Shown piece by piece: positions 46,195 to 56,763 of a stretch of 58,276 nt of DNA. The DNA lies in the NCBI GenBank assembly GCA_019753375.1, contig JAIELC010000033.1, positions 1-58,276 on the forward strand, read 5' to 3'. The stretch's first letter is position 1; every line of letters starts with the position of its first letter. This stretch comes from Sphingomonas sp. GTDB taxonomy: Bacteria; Pseudomonadota; Alphaproteobacteria; Sphingomonadales; Sphingomonadaceae. The notes beneath the pieces were generated by a model. The model ran no database searches, had not been told where the DNA came from, and saw nothing but the letters and a program-made list of their open reading frames with translations. The translations under genes and the position numbers were made by a program.

Positions 46195-47700
46195 ATGGTT
46201 GACGGGATTGAGGCCGCCATCACCGCATTGAGTGCCGGTAACCCGGCGCTTTTGTGGCAACGCCAGATTGCTGACACGGACACGCCGGTGGCCGCGGCCC
46301 TGAAGCTGATCCAGCCCGATCGCGGCGATTTCCTGCTCGAATCGGTTGAGGGCGGTGCGACACGTGGCCGCCACAGCCTGATCGGCCTTGCCCCTGATCT
46401 GATTTTTCGTGCCGACGGTAATCGGCCCTCCATCAACCGTCACTGGATGACCAACCCGGATGCATTTGAGGAGATCGACACGCCGACCCTGGACGCGCTG
46501 CGGTCTCTGGTGGGCAGTTGCCTGATGGATGTTCCCGCTGCGCTTCCCCGCGCGCTCGCCTGCCTGGTCGGCTATTTCGGTTATGAAACCGTTGGGTTGG
46601 TCGAACGACTATCGCGTGCGGACGGCGGCGGCATAGGCCTGCCCGACATGATGTTTGTGCGGCCGAGCGTGATTTTGATCTTCGACCGCCTTGCCGACGC
46701 GCTGTTCATTGTCGCACCGGTTTGGCCGGATGGCTCTGGCGACGCGCAATCGAAGGTTAGGGCTGCAGCGGATCGGATTGAAAACACCGCCGCGACTTTG
46801 GCGACCGCGCCGTTACCGTTGCCCGTCCGCGCCGAGCCCAGCGAAATTGCGCTGACCCCGGTGCTGCCGGACGGCGCGTATCGCGATATGGTCCTGCGCG
46901 CGAAGGACTATATTGTCGCCGGCGACATCTTTCAGGTGGTGCTCGCGCAACGCTTTACGACACCGTTCACGCTGCCACCGCTTGAACTTTATCGCGCGCT
47001 TCGGCGGGTTAATCCGTCCCCGTTTCTGTATCACCTCGATCTGCCCGGCTTTACGCTGACCGGATCCAGCCCGGAAATATTGGTGCGGGTTCGCGACGGA
47101 GAAATTACTATCCGTCCGATTGCCGGGACGCGGCCGCGGGGAAATTCTGCCGCCGAGGATGAAGCCAATCGCACCAGCCTGCTCGCCGATCCCAAGGAGC
47201 GCGCCGAGCATCTGATGCTGCTTGACCTTGGCCGCAACGACACCGGGCGCGTTGCCACGGCTGGCAGCGTCCGCGTTACAGACAGCTACACCGTCGAATT
47301 TTATAGCCATGTCATGCACATCGTATCAAACGTGGTCGGCAAGCTCGATACCAGCCACGACGCGCTCGATGCGCTGTTCGCCGGGTTCCCGGCAGGTACG
47401 GTCTCGGGCGCGCCCAAAGTCCGCGCATGCGAGATCATCGCCGAGCTCGAGTCAGAAGTCCGCGGCGCCTATGCCGGGGGCGTTGGCTATTTTTCGCCCG
47501 ACGGATCAATGGATTCCTGCATTGTCCTGCGAACCGCGATCGTGAAGGATGGCGTCATGCACGTTCAGGCCGGGGCCGGTATCGTGGCGGACAGCAATCC
47601 CGAGTCTGAGCAGCGCGAATGCGAGGCGAAGGCGGGCGCGCTGTTTGCGGCGGCCCGCGAAGCCCTACGCCGGGCAAGTGAGCCACAGTTTGGCCAATAG
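46195..47700 (+). CDS. trpE: Anthranilate synthase component I
   Basis: TrpE converts chorismate to anthranilate, using ammonia from TrpG. The 501-residue protein has the tryptophan-sensing segment LLESVEGG near residue 45, followed by GRHSLIGLAPD. The catalytic chorismate-binding domain contains AGDIFQVVLAQRF, GSSPEILVRV, RPIAGTRPRG, DLGRNDTGRV and FPAGTVSGAPK, ending with AGAGIVADSNPESE. It is separated from trpGDC by about 670 bases holding a gene on the other strand. No leader peptide or attenuator is evident, since the PpiD-like gene ends only eight bases upstream. Confidence 0.96.
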   Translation: MVDGIEAAITALSAGNPALLWQRQIADTDTPVAAALKLIQPDRGDFLLESVEGGATRGRHSLIGLAPDLIFRADGNRPSINRHWMTNPDAFEEIDTPTLDALRSLVGSCLMDVPAALPRALACLVGYFGYETVGLVERLSRADGGGIGLPDMMFVRPSVILIFDRLADALFIVAPVWPDGSGDAQSKVRAAADRIENTAATLATAPLPLPVRAEPSEIALTPVLPDGAYRDMVLRAKDYIVAGDIFQVVLAQRFTTPFTLPPLELYRALRRVNPSPFLYHLDLPGFTLTGSSPEILVRVRDGEITIRPIAGTRPRGNSAAEDEANRTSLLADPKERAEHLMLLDLGRNDTGRVATAGSVRVTDSYTVEFYSHVMHIVSNVVGKLDTSHDALDALFAGFPAGTVSGAPKVRACEIIAELESEVRGAYAGGVGYFSPDGSMDSCIVLRTAIVKDGVMHVQAGAGIVADSNPESEQRECEAKAGALFAAAREALRRASEPQFGQ

Positions 47701-47719
47701 TCGGTAGGACGACAGAACC

Positions 47720-48136
47720 CTAAGGTTTTGGCGGCGAACTCTGTTCTGCCCGGCGTTCGGCGGACCATTGCTGGAGCAGCGCCTGAGTACATCCCGTTTG
47801 CCCACCGGCGCCGATTGGCGAACATGTGCCAGGCAGTCCCCCGTCGCGGCGACCAACATCGTCAGCGTCGGCAACCCGCGTCGACCACGCACGATTGGCA
47901 GCGGTTGGCTCAGGCTCGCGCAACTTCTTGGGAATCCGATAAGGTTCCTCAACGGTCGAACAGACGACCACCTCGCTATCGGTCGACTTTGGACATGTTT
48001 CGCCCGCCCGCAGCAACAAGCTGCGGACCCGCAGCGGCGCCTGGCCCTGAACGGTACCGTCGGCCGTGGTCGCTTCCTGAGCGATCGCCATCGCGGGTGC
48101 CATCAGCAGGGTGGCAAGGACCAGAGTTCGAATCAT
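47720..48136 (-). CDS. Hypothetical secreted protein
   Basis: This 138-residue protein has a typical signal peptide (MIRTLVLATLLMAPAMAIAQ). The mature part has four cysteines at about residues 48, 59, 104 and 115, probably two disulfides, and a Pro-rich tail ending in SSPPKP. The segment CPKSTDSEVVVCSTVEEPYRIPKKLR recurs in small periplasmic sphingomonad proteins, as far as I recall. It is convergent with trpE and divergent from trpG. The function is unknown. Confidence 0.72.
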   Translation of the reverse strand: MIRTLVLATLLMAPAMAIAQEATTADGTVQGQAPLRVRSLLLRAGETCPKSTDSEVVVCSTVEEPYRIPKKLREPEPTAANRAWSTRVADADDVGRRDGGLPGTCSPIGAGGQTGCTQALLQQWSAERRAEQSSPPKP

Positions 48137-48366
48137 CGGGGTACTCCCTTACACAGCCGGGGTGATCGCCATCCCGCCACCCATATCATTAAGCCATGGT
48201 ATCACGGCAAAATCTAGGCGGGATGTCGGGTGCCCCAGCGCAAAGAACAAGGGGTAGGCACCGGGTTGCGCCACGCGCCCCGCGCGCAGCAAGATTCGCC
48301 ATATCAGGACCCGACGGATCGCTGCACTCTTCCCCCCGCCCTAAACCGGGTCTAGGGGCTCAAACC

Positions 48367-48951
48367 ATGATCCTTGTCATCGACAATTACGACAGTTTTA
48401 CCTGGAACCTGGTCCATTATCTGATGGAATTGGGCGCCGAAGTGCGGGTGGTGCGCAACGATGCGCTGACCGCGCCGGAAGCATTGGCCAGCAACGCGCA
48501 CGCGTTTCTGATTTCGCCGGGGCCGAAAACGCCGACCGAAGCCGGCATTTCGCTCGATCTGGTGGCCGCGTGCGCCGAAGCCCGCAAACCCTTGCTGGGG
48601 GTTTGCCTGGGGCATCAGGCCATTGGCCAGCATTTTGGCGGCCATGTGGTTCGCGGCGGGTTGATGCACGGCAAGACATCGCCAGTAACCCATGATGGTA
48701 CCGGGCTGTTCGAAGGGCTCCCCTCGCCGTTCACGGCAACGCGCTATCATTCGTTGATCGTCGATGACATTCCATCGTCGCTGATTGTCAACGCCACCGC
48801 CGATGACGGGTCGGTGATGGGATTTCGCCACGCGGATCTCCCAATTCACGGCGTTCAGTTCCACCCCGAAAGCATCGCGACGGAACATGGCCATGCCATG
48901 CTCGCCAATTTTCTGGCGGCGGCCGGATTGCCGGTAAAGTCGCGGGCGTGA
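48367..48951 (+). CDS. trpG: Anthranilate synthase component II (glutamine amidotransferase)
   Basis: This 194-residue class I amidotransferase supplies ammonia to TrpE. It begins with [14 protein letters not shown]; the catalytic Cys lies in [11 protein letters not shown], and the His-Glu pair lies in GVQFHPESI. The ATG at 48367 is favoured because homologues start there, although the frame is open upstream. The stop overlaps the trpD start (GTGA). The same protein often also serves para-aminobenzoate synthase; I see nothing to decide this. Confidence 0.95.
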   Translation: MILVIDNYDSFTWNLVHYLMELGAEVRVVRNDALTAPEALASNAHAFLISPGPKTPTEAGISLDLVAACAEARKPLLGVCLGHQAIGQHFGGHVVRGGLMHGKTSPVTHDGTGLFEGLPSPFTATRYHSLIVDDIPSSLIVNATADDGSVMGFRHADLPIHGVQFHPESIATEHGHAMLANFLAAAGLPVKSRA

Positions 48952-49943
48952 CAGGGTTGGTTAGTCTGCCCGATCCCGCAGCGCCGCTTTCGCGCGACGA
49001 TGCCGCCCAGGCCTTTGCCGATATTCTCGATGCTCGGACCAGCGAAGAGGCCTTAGCCGATTTTCTGATCGGCTTGTCGGCGCGCGGCGAAACAGCAACG
49101 GAAATCGCCGAAGCTGCCCGGGCGATGCGCGCCCGCCTTGTCCCCATCGCAGCGCCTGCCGGGGCGATCGATGTGTGCGGCACCGGAGGCGATGGCCACC
49201 ATACCCTGAACGTGTCGACAGCTGTCTCGCTGGTTGTCGCGGCATGCGGCGTACCTGTCGCCAAACATGGTAATCGCGCCGCATCGAGCAAGGCGGGAGC
49301 AGCGGATACGCTGGAGGCGCTTGGTCTTGATCTGGACCGTGCCGGCAGTCTTGCCGAACGCAGTCTGCGGGACATCGGTATCGCGTTTCTGTTCGCGGCA
49401 AACCACCACCCGGCGATGAAGCGCATAACCCCGATCCGAAAGCGGATTGGCCGACGGACGATCTTCAACCTGATGGGCCCGCTTGCCAATCCTGCGCGCG
49501 TTTCGCGCCAGCTTATCGGCATTGCGCGTCCCGATTATGTGCCCGTCTATGCGGCGGCCCTGGAGCAATTGGGGACCGAAGCCGCGCTGGTGGTATCGGG
49601 CGAAGAAGGTCTGGACGAACTGTCCGGCGCCGGGCCCAGTATCGCGCGTTGCGTCGGCTGCATTGCGGTGCCGACACGCGTGGCGCCGGAAGATGCGGGA
49701 CTGCCGCGGCACGACATTACATCAATCCGGGGCGGAGACGCGCGCTACAATGCCGCGGCGCTTCGGCGCTTGTTACTCGGCGAAACGGGGCCATATCGCG
49801 ACGCTGTATTGCTGAATGCGGCCGCGGCGCTGTTGGTGGCTGGTGCCGTCGACAGTCTGACCGCCGGCGTTGAGGAAGCTGCAGAGACTATCGACAAGGG
49901 CCTTGCCAACACATTGCTTGATTGCTGGATCGCTTACAAATGA
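48948..49943 (+). CDS. trpD: Anthranilate phosphoribosyltransferase
   Basis: TrpD joins anthranilate to phosphoribosyl pyrophosphate. The 331-residue protein has the family motifs [17 protein letters not shown] (phosphate loop), [14 protein letters not shown] and [10 protein letters not shown]. The start is GTG at 48948, overlapping the trpG stop, and the TGA overlaps the trpC ATG. Third step enzymes of the pathway are absent from this window: no trpF, trpB or trpA is seen. Confidence 0.96.
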   Translation: MTGLVSLPDPAAPLSRDDAAQAFADILDARTSEEALADFLIGLSARGETATEIAEAARAMRARLVPIAAPAGAIDVCGTGGDGHHTLNVSTAVSLVVAACGVPVAKHGNRAASSKAGAADTLEALGLDLDRAGSLAERSLRDIGIAFLFAANHHPAMKRITPIRKRIGRRTIFNLMGPLANPARVSRQLIGIARPDYVPVYAAALEQLGTEAALVVSGEEGLDELSGAGPSIARCVGCIAVPTRVAPEDAGLPRHDITSIRGGDARYNAAALRRLLLGETGPYRDAVLLNAAAALLVAGAVDSLTAGVEEAAETIDKGLANTLLDCWIAYK

Positions 49944-50725
49944 CGACTATTCTTGATCGAATTCTGGAAACCAAGCGTGCAGACGTGGCGGCACGCAAAG
50001 CCTGTATCCGGCTGTCGATGATTGATGCGCAGATCCAGCAGCAAAGTGCCCCGCGCGGGTTCAGGGCCGCGCTGGATGCGCGCGCTCAGACCGGTCACGC
50101 CTTGATTGCAGAGATTAAAAAGGCCAGCCCGTCAAAAGGCGTGATCCGCGCGGATTTTGACCCGCCAGCGCATGCGCGTGCGTATCAGGCCGGTGGAGCT
50201 GCCTGCCTTTCGGTGCTGACCGACGAACCGTGGTTTCAGGGCAGCGATGAGTATTTACAAGCGGCGCGCATGGCCTGCGACTTGCCAGTGCTGCGCAAGG
50301 ATTTCATGGTCGATCCGTGGCAAGTGGCGGAATCGCGCGCAATTGGCGCGGATGCGATCCTGTTGATCATGGCCGCGCTGGATGATGCCATGTCGGCCGA
50401 TCTTGAAGGCGCGGCGATCGATTGCGGCATGGATGTGCTCGTCGAAGTCCATGACAGCAAAGAGCTGGACCGCGCCATGAAGCTGAAATCGCGCCTTATT
50501 GGCGTCAACAATCGCGATTTGAAGGACTTCAGCGTCGACTTTCAGCGTACCTATGAGCTCATCGCGCGTGCGCCTGAGGATTGCACCTTTATAGCCGAAA
50601 GTGGGTTGTCGACCCGCGCCGATCTTGATGCGATGGCGGAAAAGGGCGTGCGGTGTTTTCTGATCGGGGAAGCATTGATGCGCGCGGAGGATATCGAAGC
50701 GGCTACACGGACAATGATTGGATGA
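49940..50725 (+). CDS. trpC: Indole-3-glycerol-phosphate synthase
   Basis: TrpC closes the indole ring. The 261-residue barrel has [16 protein letters not shown] with the catalytic lysine, then [23 protein letters not shown] with the second lysine, IGVNNRDL and [10 protein letters not shown]. The ATG at 49940 overlaps the trpD stop by four bases. Its stop overlaps the moaC start, joining tryptophan and molybdopterin genes into one transcript, an arrangement common in Alphaproteobacteria. Confidence 0.96.
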   Translation: MTTILDRILETKRADVAARKACIRLSMIDAQIQQQSAPRGFRAALDARAQTGHALIAEIKKASPSKGVIRADFDPPAHARAYQAGGAACLSVLTDEPWFQGSDEYLQAARMACDLPVLRKDFMVDPWQVAESRAIGADAILLIMAALDDAMSADLEGAAIDCGMDVLVEVHDSKELDRAMKLKSRLIGVNNRDLKDFSVDFQRTYELIARAPEDCTFIAESGLSTRADLDAMAEKGVRCFLIGEALMRAEDIEAATRTMIG

Positions 50726-51189
50726 ATGACCTGACGCATCTGGACCATGCCGGTGCCGCGCACATGGTAGACGTTGGCGGCAAGACCGACACCGTGCGTG
50801 AAGCCGTGGCGCGCGGCCGCATCACGATGTCGGAAGAAGCGGCACGGGCAATTCGCGACGGATCCGTTAAAAAGGGCGATGTCCTGGCCGTTGCGCGGAT
50901 TGCCGGCATCATGGCGGCGAAGAAGACCGCCGAGCTGATCCCGCTTTGCCACCCCCTGCCCCTGTCGCGTGTCGCCATCGATCTGGCGACCGACGCTACC
51001 GGTGTTACTGTAACCGCCACGTGCGCCTGCACTGGCAAAACCGGCGTCGAAATGGAAGCGCTGACCGCTGCGTCGGTGGCCTTGCTGACGATTTACGACA
51101 TGGCGAAAGCGATCGATAAGGCAATGACGATCGACGCTGTCCAGCTGACCAGCAAGACTGGCGGCAAGTCGGGCGACTGGCGGCGGTGA
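50722..51189 (+). CDS. moaC: Cyclic pyranopterin monophosphate synthase MoaC
   Basis: MoaC acts with MoaA in the first stage of molybdenum cofactor synthesis, forming cyclic pyranopterin monophosphate. The 155-residue protein has the family sequence [16 protein letters not shown] and the catalytic stretch [21 protein letters not shown], with IDKAMTID near the end. The ATG at 50722 overlaps the trpC stop, and the stop overlaps the moeA start. Confidence 0.97.
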   Translation: MNDLTHLDHAGAAHMVDVGGKTDTVREAVARGRITMSEEAARAIRDGSVKKGDVLAVARIAGIMAAKKTAELIPLCHPLPLSRVAIDLATDATGVTVTATCACTGKTGVEMEALTAASVALLTIYDMAKAIDKAMTIDAVQLTSKTGGKSGDWRR

Positions 51190-52367
51190 CCCTGCTGGCG
51201 GTCGCTGATGCGCAGGCCCGCCTGCTGGCGATGGCCCGCCCCGTTAGCGCTGAAACCGTTGCGTTGCGGGAAGCCGCTGGACGGTGGGCCAGTGGCGATG
51301 TCACTGCCCTGCGCACCCAGCCTGCAGCCGACCTTTCGGCCATGGATGGCTATGCGATCCGCTATGCAGACCTGCCGGGACCTTTTGCAAGGATCGGCGA
51401 GAGTGCCGCTGGCCATCCGTTTTCGGGACAGGTTGGCCCGATGCAGGCGGTGCGGATTTTTACCGGGGCGGCGTTGCCCGCTGGCAGCGACGCGGTGATG
51501 GTGCAGGAAGAGGTATCGGTCGATGGCGCGGTGATTTCGCTCATAGGTGAAGGTCCCCGGCGGATCGGCGGCAATGTGCGTCGCCAGGGACTTGATTTCA
51601 GGGCCGGCGACATCGTTATCGCACGCGGCGAGCGGCTGACGCCCGCGCGCATAGCGGTGGCGGCGAGCGCGGGCCACGGCGTTCTCGCTGTCAATCGTCG
51701 CGTGCGCATAGCGATTGTCGCCACCGGGGATGAACTGGTGCCCCCGGGGGCCACCACAGACGGGCTCGCCTTGCCGGAAACCAATGGGGTGATGCTTACG
51801 TCATTACTGGCAGACCTGCCGGTGGATATTGTGGATTTGGGGATCATTCCTGATGATCTGGACGTTCTGACATCTGCCTTCCGACAGGTCGATGCCGATA
51901 TTCTGGTCACCACTGGCGGAGCGTCGGTTGGTGACCATGACCTTGTGCGACCCGCGCTGATCGCTGCGGGCGGTGCGATCGATTTCTGGCGCATTGCGCT
52001 TCGGCCGGGCAAACCCATGATGGCCGGGACGCTGGACCAAACCGTGGTGCTGGGCCTGCCGGGTAATCCGGTATCCGCATTTGTTACCGCGCAATTGTTT
52101 TTGCGCCCATTGATCGCCGCGATGGCAGGCGCGGCCAGCCCCTTGCCCCAACATCTCTCCGCAACACTGGCTGAACCGCTGGCCGCCAATGATCATCGGC
52201 AGGATTATCTGCGCGCGCGGGTAGTTGATGGCCACGTAACCGTCTCCGCGATTCAGGACAGTTCCATGTTGCTGACGTTGGCGCGGGCCAATTGCTTGCT
52301 GGTAAGGGCACCGGGTGCCCCGCCGGCCAAAACCGGTGACAATGTGGAAATCATTCCGCTCGCTTGA
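51186..52367 (+). CDS. moeA: Molybdopterin molybdenumtransferase MoeA
   Basis: MoeA inserts molybdate into adenylated molybdopterin. The 393-residue protein has the expected domains, with SAMDGYAIR near residue 50, [18 protein letters not shown], the substrate-binding [13 protein letters not shown], and [11 protein letters not shown]. The start is GTG at 51186, overlapping moaC. The last bases of the gene overlap the presumed lexA promoter (TTGACT at 52364). Confidence 0.96.
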   Translation: MTLLAVADAQARLLAMARPVSAETVALREAAGRWASGDVTALRTQPAADLSAMDGYAIRYADLPGPFARIGESAAGHPFSGQVGPMQAVRIFTGAALPAGSDAVMVQEEVSVDGAVISLIGEGPRRIGGNVRRQGLDFRAGDIVIARGERLTPARIAVAASAGHGVLAVNRRVRIAIVATGDELVPPGATTDGLALPETNGVMLTSLLADLPVDIVDLGIIPDDLDVLTSAFRQVDADILVTTGGASVGDHDLVRPALIAAGGAIDFWRIALRPGKPMMAGTLDQTVVLGLPGNPVSAFVTAQLFLRPLIAAMAGAASPLPQHLSATLAEPLAANDHRQDYLRARVVDGHVTVSAIQDSSMLLTLARANCLLVRAPGAPPAKTGDNVEIIPLA

Positions 52368-52391
52368 CTTTGAATTTTATGTTTCCTAAAC

Positions 52392-52406
52392 GTTCGTCGT
52401 CTGTTC
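52392..52406 (+). promoter_or_regulatory. LexA SOS box (GTTC-N7-GTTC)
   Basis: GTTC at 52392-52395 and GTTC at 52403-52406 are separated by seven bases, a perfect match to the alphaproteobacterial LexA binding site. It lies 18 bases before the lexA start. A TTGACT at 52364-52369 and TAAACG at 52387-52392 could be the -35 and -10 elements, placing the box over the start site. This indicates autorepression by LexA. Confidence 0.88.
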
Positions 52407-52423
52407 TGGACGGAGGAACATTA

Positions 52424-53095
52424 ATGCTCACGCGCAAACAGCACGAGCTTATCTGCTTCATCAACGACCGGCTTGAAGAGACGGGCGTATCGCCTTCTTT
52501 TGAAGAGATGAAAGAAGCGCTGGATCTGAAGTCCAAATCAGGAGTTCACCGGCTGATCAGCGCGCTTGAGGAGCGGCAGTTCATCCGTCGGCTGCCCAAT
52601 CGCGCCCGCGCGCTGGAAGTGTTGCGTATGCCGGAAACGGGCAATCGCGGCGCTGCCAAGCCGCCGCTCACGGTACCCTCCCTTGGTCGCTCCATCCCCC
52701 AGCCTGCCAACGACGTGATCGAGATTCCTCTCCACGGCCGGATTGCCGCTGGCGTGCCGATCGAGGCGTTTGAAGGCCAGTCCATGCTGTCGGTCCCGGC
52801 GGCATTGCTTGGCGGTGGCGAGCATTATGCGCTCGAAGTTTCCGGAGACTCGATGGTCGAAGCGGGAATTCTGGACGGAGATTATGCGCTTATTCGCCGG
52901 ACGGAGGTCGCACGCGACGGCGAGATTGTGGTCGCGCTGATCGAAGAGAGCGAGGCAACGCTCAAATATTTCCGTCGCGAAGGGGCAATGGTGCGGCTTG
53001 ATCCGGCAAATCGCGCCTACGATCCGCAGCGTTATGACCCGCGCCAGGTGCGCGTGCAGGGAAAGCTTGCTGGTCTGCTTCGCCGTTACGATTGA
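52424..53095 (+). CDS. lexA: SOS repressor LexA
   Basis: LexA represses DNA-damage genes and cleaves itself when RecA filaments form. The 223-residue protein has an N-terminal winged helix (residues 1-65, with [21 protein letters not shown]), a linker, the cleavage site Ala109-Gly110, and the S24 catalytic dyad Ser143 (SGDSMVEAG) and Lys181 (ATLKYFRR). The ATG at 52424 is preceded by GGAGGA. The SOS box upstream is intact. Its 3' 134 bases overlap the end of comEC on the opposite strand. Confidence 0.98.
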   Translation: MLTRKQHELICFINDRLEETGVSPSFEEMKEALDLKSKSGVHRLISALEERQFIRRLPNRARALEVLRMPETGNRGAAKPPLTVPSLGRSIPQPANDVIEIPLHGRIAAGVPIEAFEGQSMLSVPAALLGGGEHYALEVSGDSMVEAGILDGDYALIRRTEVARDGEIVVALIEESEATLKYFRREGAMVRLDPANRAYDPQRYDPRQVRVQGKLAGLLRRYD

Positions 53096-55280
53096 ACATA
53101 TTACGGCGCCAAGGATGGGCATCTGAGGGACGATTGACGGTCTGAAGTCGTCCTGTCGACAGCGCGATGCTGATGCCACCGGTGCGGCGCAGCATCGGTC
53201 GGTCGAGCTTCAGCCATCGCGGTTTGCAGGTCCTCGGCAATCGCCGATCGCTAACGACAATGTCCGCTGCGCGACAAGCGGCAACGAGATCCGCGATCGG
53301 TGCCGGATAAGGACTGCGGGTCGCCAGCACCCGCCAGTCGCGGCCACCCCTGGAGAGGACCGCAAGACACAGGTCACGGTTGCACCGGGCCGTTTGCTGA
53401 TCCGACAACAGCGCCGGATCGTCATCAATTCCGGCAATTTCCGACAGCATCGCCCGGGTATAGTCACCGCTGCGGTCACGAAGCATGGCGATGGTGCCGT
53501 CCGCCGTTCGTACCGCAACATGTCGACCATCGCCGGTGATCAGCAGGTCCGGCGGCGGTACCATTGTCACCCAGACCGAGCCGATAGCGATCGGTACCAG
53601 TCCCAGCATCCGCCACCGCGTCCGCCAAAGCCCCAGCCAAAGCCCGCCAATCACGATCAGCGCAAAGGCCATTGCCGGCATTGACGGCAGGGCAGCGACC
53701 GCGCCGGGAGCTTCGGCGGTCCGATGCGCGATCCACAGCAAGGCAGATATTGACTGGCGGGTCAGCCACCAAAAGGGCGTTCCCATTCCGAAAACGTCTG
53801 CCAGCAGGGCCAGCGCTTCAGATGGCATGATCACAAATGTGGTGAGTGGAATGGCGACGATGTTCGCAACCGATCCGTACAAGCCAGCTTTGTGAAAGTG
53901 ATAGATGGCAATGGGCGCCAGCGCGGCCTCAACCACGATCCCCGTCAACAACAGCGAACTTAGTCCGCGCACGATCCTTCGCCAGATCGCCTCATCTCGC
54001 CGGACAAACCAGGCTTGCACCCGGGGATGATCGTGCAGGGCAATAATCGATGCCACAGCCACAAAGGATAGCTGAAAACTTGGCCCGGCAAGCGCTTCGG
54101 GCACGGCGAGCAGGACAATCATCGCACCGGTGGCGACCAGCCGGAGCGTCATCGCTTCCCGCCCGATGATAAGCGCGGCGACCACGAGCAAGGCCGCGAC
54201 GCAGGATCGTACCGTTGGCACTTCGGCCCCAGTCAGAACGGTATACCCCACCGCGGCAACCGCCCCCGCCGCTGCGGCGACCAGCGGCAGTCGCACCCGC
54301 AAGGCAAGCCATGGGCTCAGCGCCAGCAGGCGCAGCACCAGGAACATCGTCGCGCCGACCACTGCCGTGATATGTAACCCGCTGACCGACAAAAGATGCG
54401 CCAGGCCCGCTCGGCGCATGGCCTCGGCATCATCGAGTTCCATGCCCCCTTGGTCCCCCGTTGCCAGCGACATCGCAATGCCGCCCGCCGCCCCGGGGAC
54501 GCGCCCGCGAATATGGGCCGACAAGGCGTCACGCAGCCTTCCCGATCCAGACGGCGCGGCGGCTATCACCTCGACCGGGCCAAAGCCCCGACCGGTGGCG
54601 CCAATGCCGTCGAACCAGGCGACGCGTGCATAATCATAGGCGCCCGGCAGTGCGGGTGGCGGGGGCGGGAGCAGGCGCGCCCGGACGCGAATAACTGCGC
54701 CAGTCCCCACCGAAGTCGGGACGTCGTGCTCCGCCAGATTAAGCCTGATATGGGGCGGCAAGACTAACGGGTTCATCGGTCGGGCCGTCGCGTCGGTTGG
54801 CAAGGTGCGGATTGGCGCAAGCCGCAAACGGACCAGACCGCGCGGCGGCAATGGCTGAATCTGTTCAACCTTGGCTTCCACCATTACAATGGCCGGGCGC
54901 GCCAAAACGGGGGCAGCCTTGGACTCGGCCCGCGCCCAGATCAATCCGAGCCCGAGCGCCGCGAGCAGGAAACCGGTTCCCAGCACGCGAAGCCCGCGAC
55001 CCGCGCGCCCAAGCGCGATTGTCAGCAGGCCCGCCCCGGCGAACGTCAGCAAGGCAATGGTCCAGGATCGCGGATCGGGCAGGAGAAACCAGCTCGCAAT
55101 ACCGCTGCCCAAGGCGACCGGCATCCACAGAACGAGCTGATCGCGCTCTGCTTCCAACCAGCGCTCCAGCGTGTCGCCGCGTCGCGCATAATGTTGCCCG
55201 CCCGCCATTTGAAGCTGGGCATACAGCGTGCTAGGGGCGGTCGCGGCTGAACTGGCCATAGATTTCAAGTCTGGGAGCAT
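52962..55280 (-). CDS. comEC: ComEC/Rec2-family DNA uptake channel protein
   Basis: ComEC forms the inner-membrane channel for transforming DNA. The protein of about 772 residues has an N-terminal membrane pair, a soluble DUF4131/OB-like domain (about 150-250), and the competence domain with many membrane helices, beginning at about 260 ([42 protein letters not shown]). A degenerate C-terminal beta-lactamase-like portion follows. Family members usually end close to HPW; here the frame runs on for about 48 further residues antisense to lexA, so the true stop may have been lost. The start is the ATG at 55280 or 55259. Confidence 0.85.
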   Translation of the reverse strand: MLPDLKSMASSAATAPSTLYAQLQMAGGQHYARRGDTLERWLEAERDQLVLWMPVALGSGIASWFLLPDPRSWTIALLTFAGAGLLTIALGRAGRGLRVLGTGFLLAALGLGLIWARAESKAAPVLARPAIVMVEAKVEQIQPLPPRGLVRLRLAPIRTLPTDATARPMNPLVLPPHIRLNLAEHDVPTSVGTGAVIRVRARLLPPPPPALPGAYDYARVAWFDGIGATGRGFGPVEVIAAAPSGSGRLRDALSAHIRGRVPGAAGGIAMSLATGDQGGMELDDAEAMRRAGLAHLLSVSGLHITAVVGATMFLVLRLLALSPWLALRVRLPLVAAAAGAVAAVGYTVLTGAEVPTVRSCVAALLVVAALIIGREAMTLRLVATGAMIVLLAVPEALAGPSFQLSFVAVASIIALHDHPRVQAWFVRRDEAIWRRIVRGLSSLLLTGIVVEAALAPIAIYHFHKAGLYGSVANIVAIPLTTFVIMPSEALALLADVFGMGTPFWWLTRQSISALLWIAHRTAEAPGAVAALPSMPAMAFALIVIGGLWLGLWRTRWRMLGLVPIAIGSVWVTMVPPPDLLITGDGRHVAVRTADGTIAMLRDRSGDYTRAMLSEIAGIDDDPALLSDQQTARCNRDLCLAVLSRGGRDWRVLATRSPYPAPIADLVAACRAADIVVSDRRLPRTCKPRWLKLDRPMLRRTGGISIALSTGRLQTVNRPSDAHPWRRNMFNRNGEADQQAFPARAPGAGHNAADRRRDLPDQAAPLPLRDGNI

Positions 55281-55286
55281 GCGCGG

Positions 55287-56744
55287 TTGAGCGCAACTAT
55301 CGATCCTGAAACTGGCGCGAACGCCGCCCCGGTTGTCACCCGTTTTGCCCCGTCGCCAACGGGGTTTTTGCACATTGGCGGCGCCCGAACGGCGTTGTTC
55401 AACTGGCTGTTTGCGCGCCACCACGGCGGCAAATTTCTGCTTCGGATCGAGGACACGGATCGCGCTCGCTCGACTCAGGCCGCGATCGACGCGATTCTGG
55501 ACGGGATGACGTGGCTGGGTCTCGATTGGGATGACGACACGGTCTTTCAGTTTGCCCGCGCCGAACGGCACGCCGCGGTAGCGCAACGGTTGCTGGACAC
55601 CGGCCACGCCTATAAATGTTTCGCGACATCCGAAGAACTGGCCGAATTACGGGCTGCGCAGCAAGCAGCCAAACAGCCGATCCGGTATGATGGCCGGTGG
55701 CGGGACCGCGACCCGCGTGAGGGCGGCAATGTGCCGTTCGTGGTCCGGCTAAAGGCTCCACGCGAGGGGGCAACGACCATAGATGATCGGGTCCAGGGCC
55801 CGGTGACGGTCCAGAATGCAGAAATCGATGATTTCGTGCTGTTGCGATCGGATGGGACGCCAACCTACATGCTCGCTGTCGTCGTCGATGACCATGATAT
55901 GGGCGTAACGCATGTCATTCGCGGCGACGATCATCTGAATAATGCGTTCCGCCAATTGCCGATAATTCGCGCAATGAATGCCGTCGACGGCGGTTGGGCT
56001 GACCCAATTTACGCGCATATCCCGCTCATCCACGGCGCGGACGGCGCCAAAATGTCGAAACGCCACGGTGCCACCGGCGTCGACGCGTATCGCGATGAGC
56101 TGGGCATCTTACCAGAGGCACTCAGCAACTATCTGCTGAGACTTGGTTGGGGGCATGGCGATAACGAGATCATCAGCCGCGACGAAGCCGTCGCGTGGTT
56201 TGATCTGGCGCATGTTGGTAAATCACCAAGCAGGTTCGATCTAAAAAAGCTGGAGAACCTGAACGGCTATTACATGCGCGCCGCCGATGATGCGAGGCTG
56301 GCCGAGCTGGTTGCTGATCGACTGGGGGATAAGCTGTCCGCCGATCAGATGCAGCTTCTGATCAGCAGCATGGCCGTGCTCAAGCCCAGAGCCGCTAATC
56401 TGCTGGAACTTGCCGAGGGCGCGGCGTTTCTGTTTGCATCGCGCCCGCTGCGGCTTGATCCCGATGCAGCGACGCTTCTCGCCGGCGAGGCACCAATATT
56501 GCTTGCCCAGATACATGCCGCGCTTGACGCAATCAGCGACTGGGATACGGATGCTTTGGAGGCTGCCGTCCGCGACGTGGCGGAAGCAGCGGGCGTCAAG
56601 CTTGGTGCGGTTGCGCAGCCGCTGCGGGCCGCGCTGACCGGGCGCAAAACATCGCCGGGGATTTTCGACGTGCTGGCCTTGCTGGGGCGCGACGAAAGCC
56701 TTGGCCGTATCGCCGACCGAATGACCGTGTCGGCCGAGATTTGA
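55287..56744 (+). CDS. gltX: Glutamate--tRNA ligase
   Basis: This 485-residue class I synthetase charges glutamate tRNA. The HIGH motif appears as [19 protein letters not shown] and the KMSKR motif as [12 protein letters not shown], with EDTDRARST between. The anticodon-binding helical domain forms the last 150 residues. The start is TTG at 55287, because the nearby ATG is out of frame and closed by a stop; GGGAG lies ahead of it. The divergent comEC gene starts only six bases away, or 27 if the inner ATG is used. A second, glutaminyl-specific copy may exist elsewhere. Confidence 0.95.
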   Translation: MSATIDPETGANAAPVVTRFAPSPTGFLHIGGARTALFNWLFARHHGGKFLLRIEDTDRARSTQAAIDAILDGMTWLGLDWDDDTVFQFARAERHAAVAQRLLDTGHAYKCFATSEELAELRAAQQAAKQPIRYDGRWRDRDPREGGNVPFVVRLKAPREGATTIDDRVQGPVTVQNAEIDDFVLLRSDGTPTYMLAVVVDDHDMGVTHVIRGDDHLNNAFRQLPIIRAMNAVDGGWADPIYAHIPLIHGADGAKMSKRHGATGVDAYRDELGILPEALSNYLLRLGWGHGDNEIISRDEAVAWFDLAHVGKSPSRFDLKKLENLNGYYMRAADDARLAELVADRLGDKLSADQMQLLISSMAVLKPRAANLLELAEGAAFLFASRPLRLDPDAATLLAGEAPILLAQIHAALDAISDWDTDALEAAVRDVAEAAGVKLGAVAQPLRAALTGRKTSPGIFDVLALLGRDESLGRIADRMTVSAEI

Positions 56745-56763
56745 AACTGAAAGGACTGTTCAG

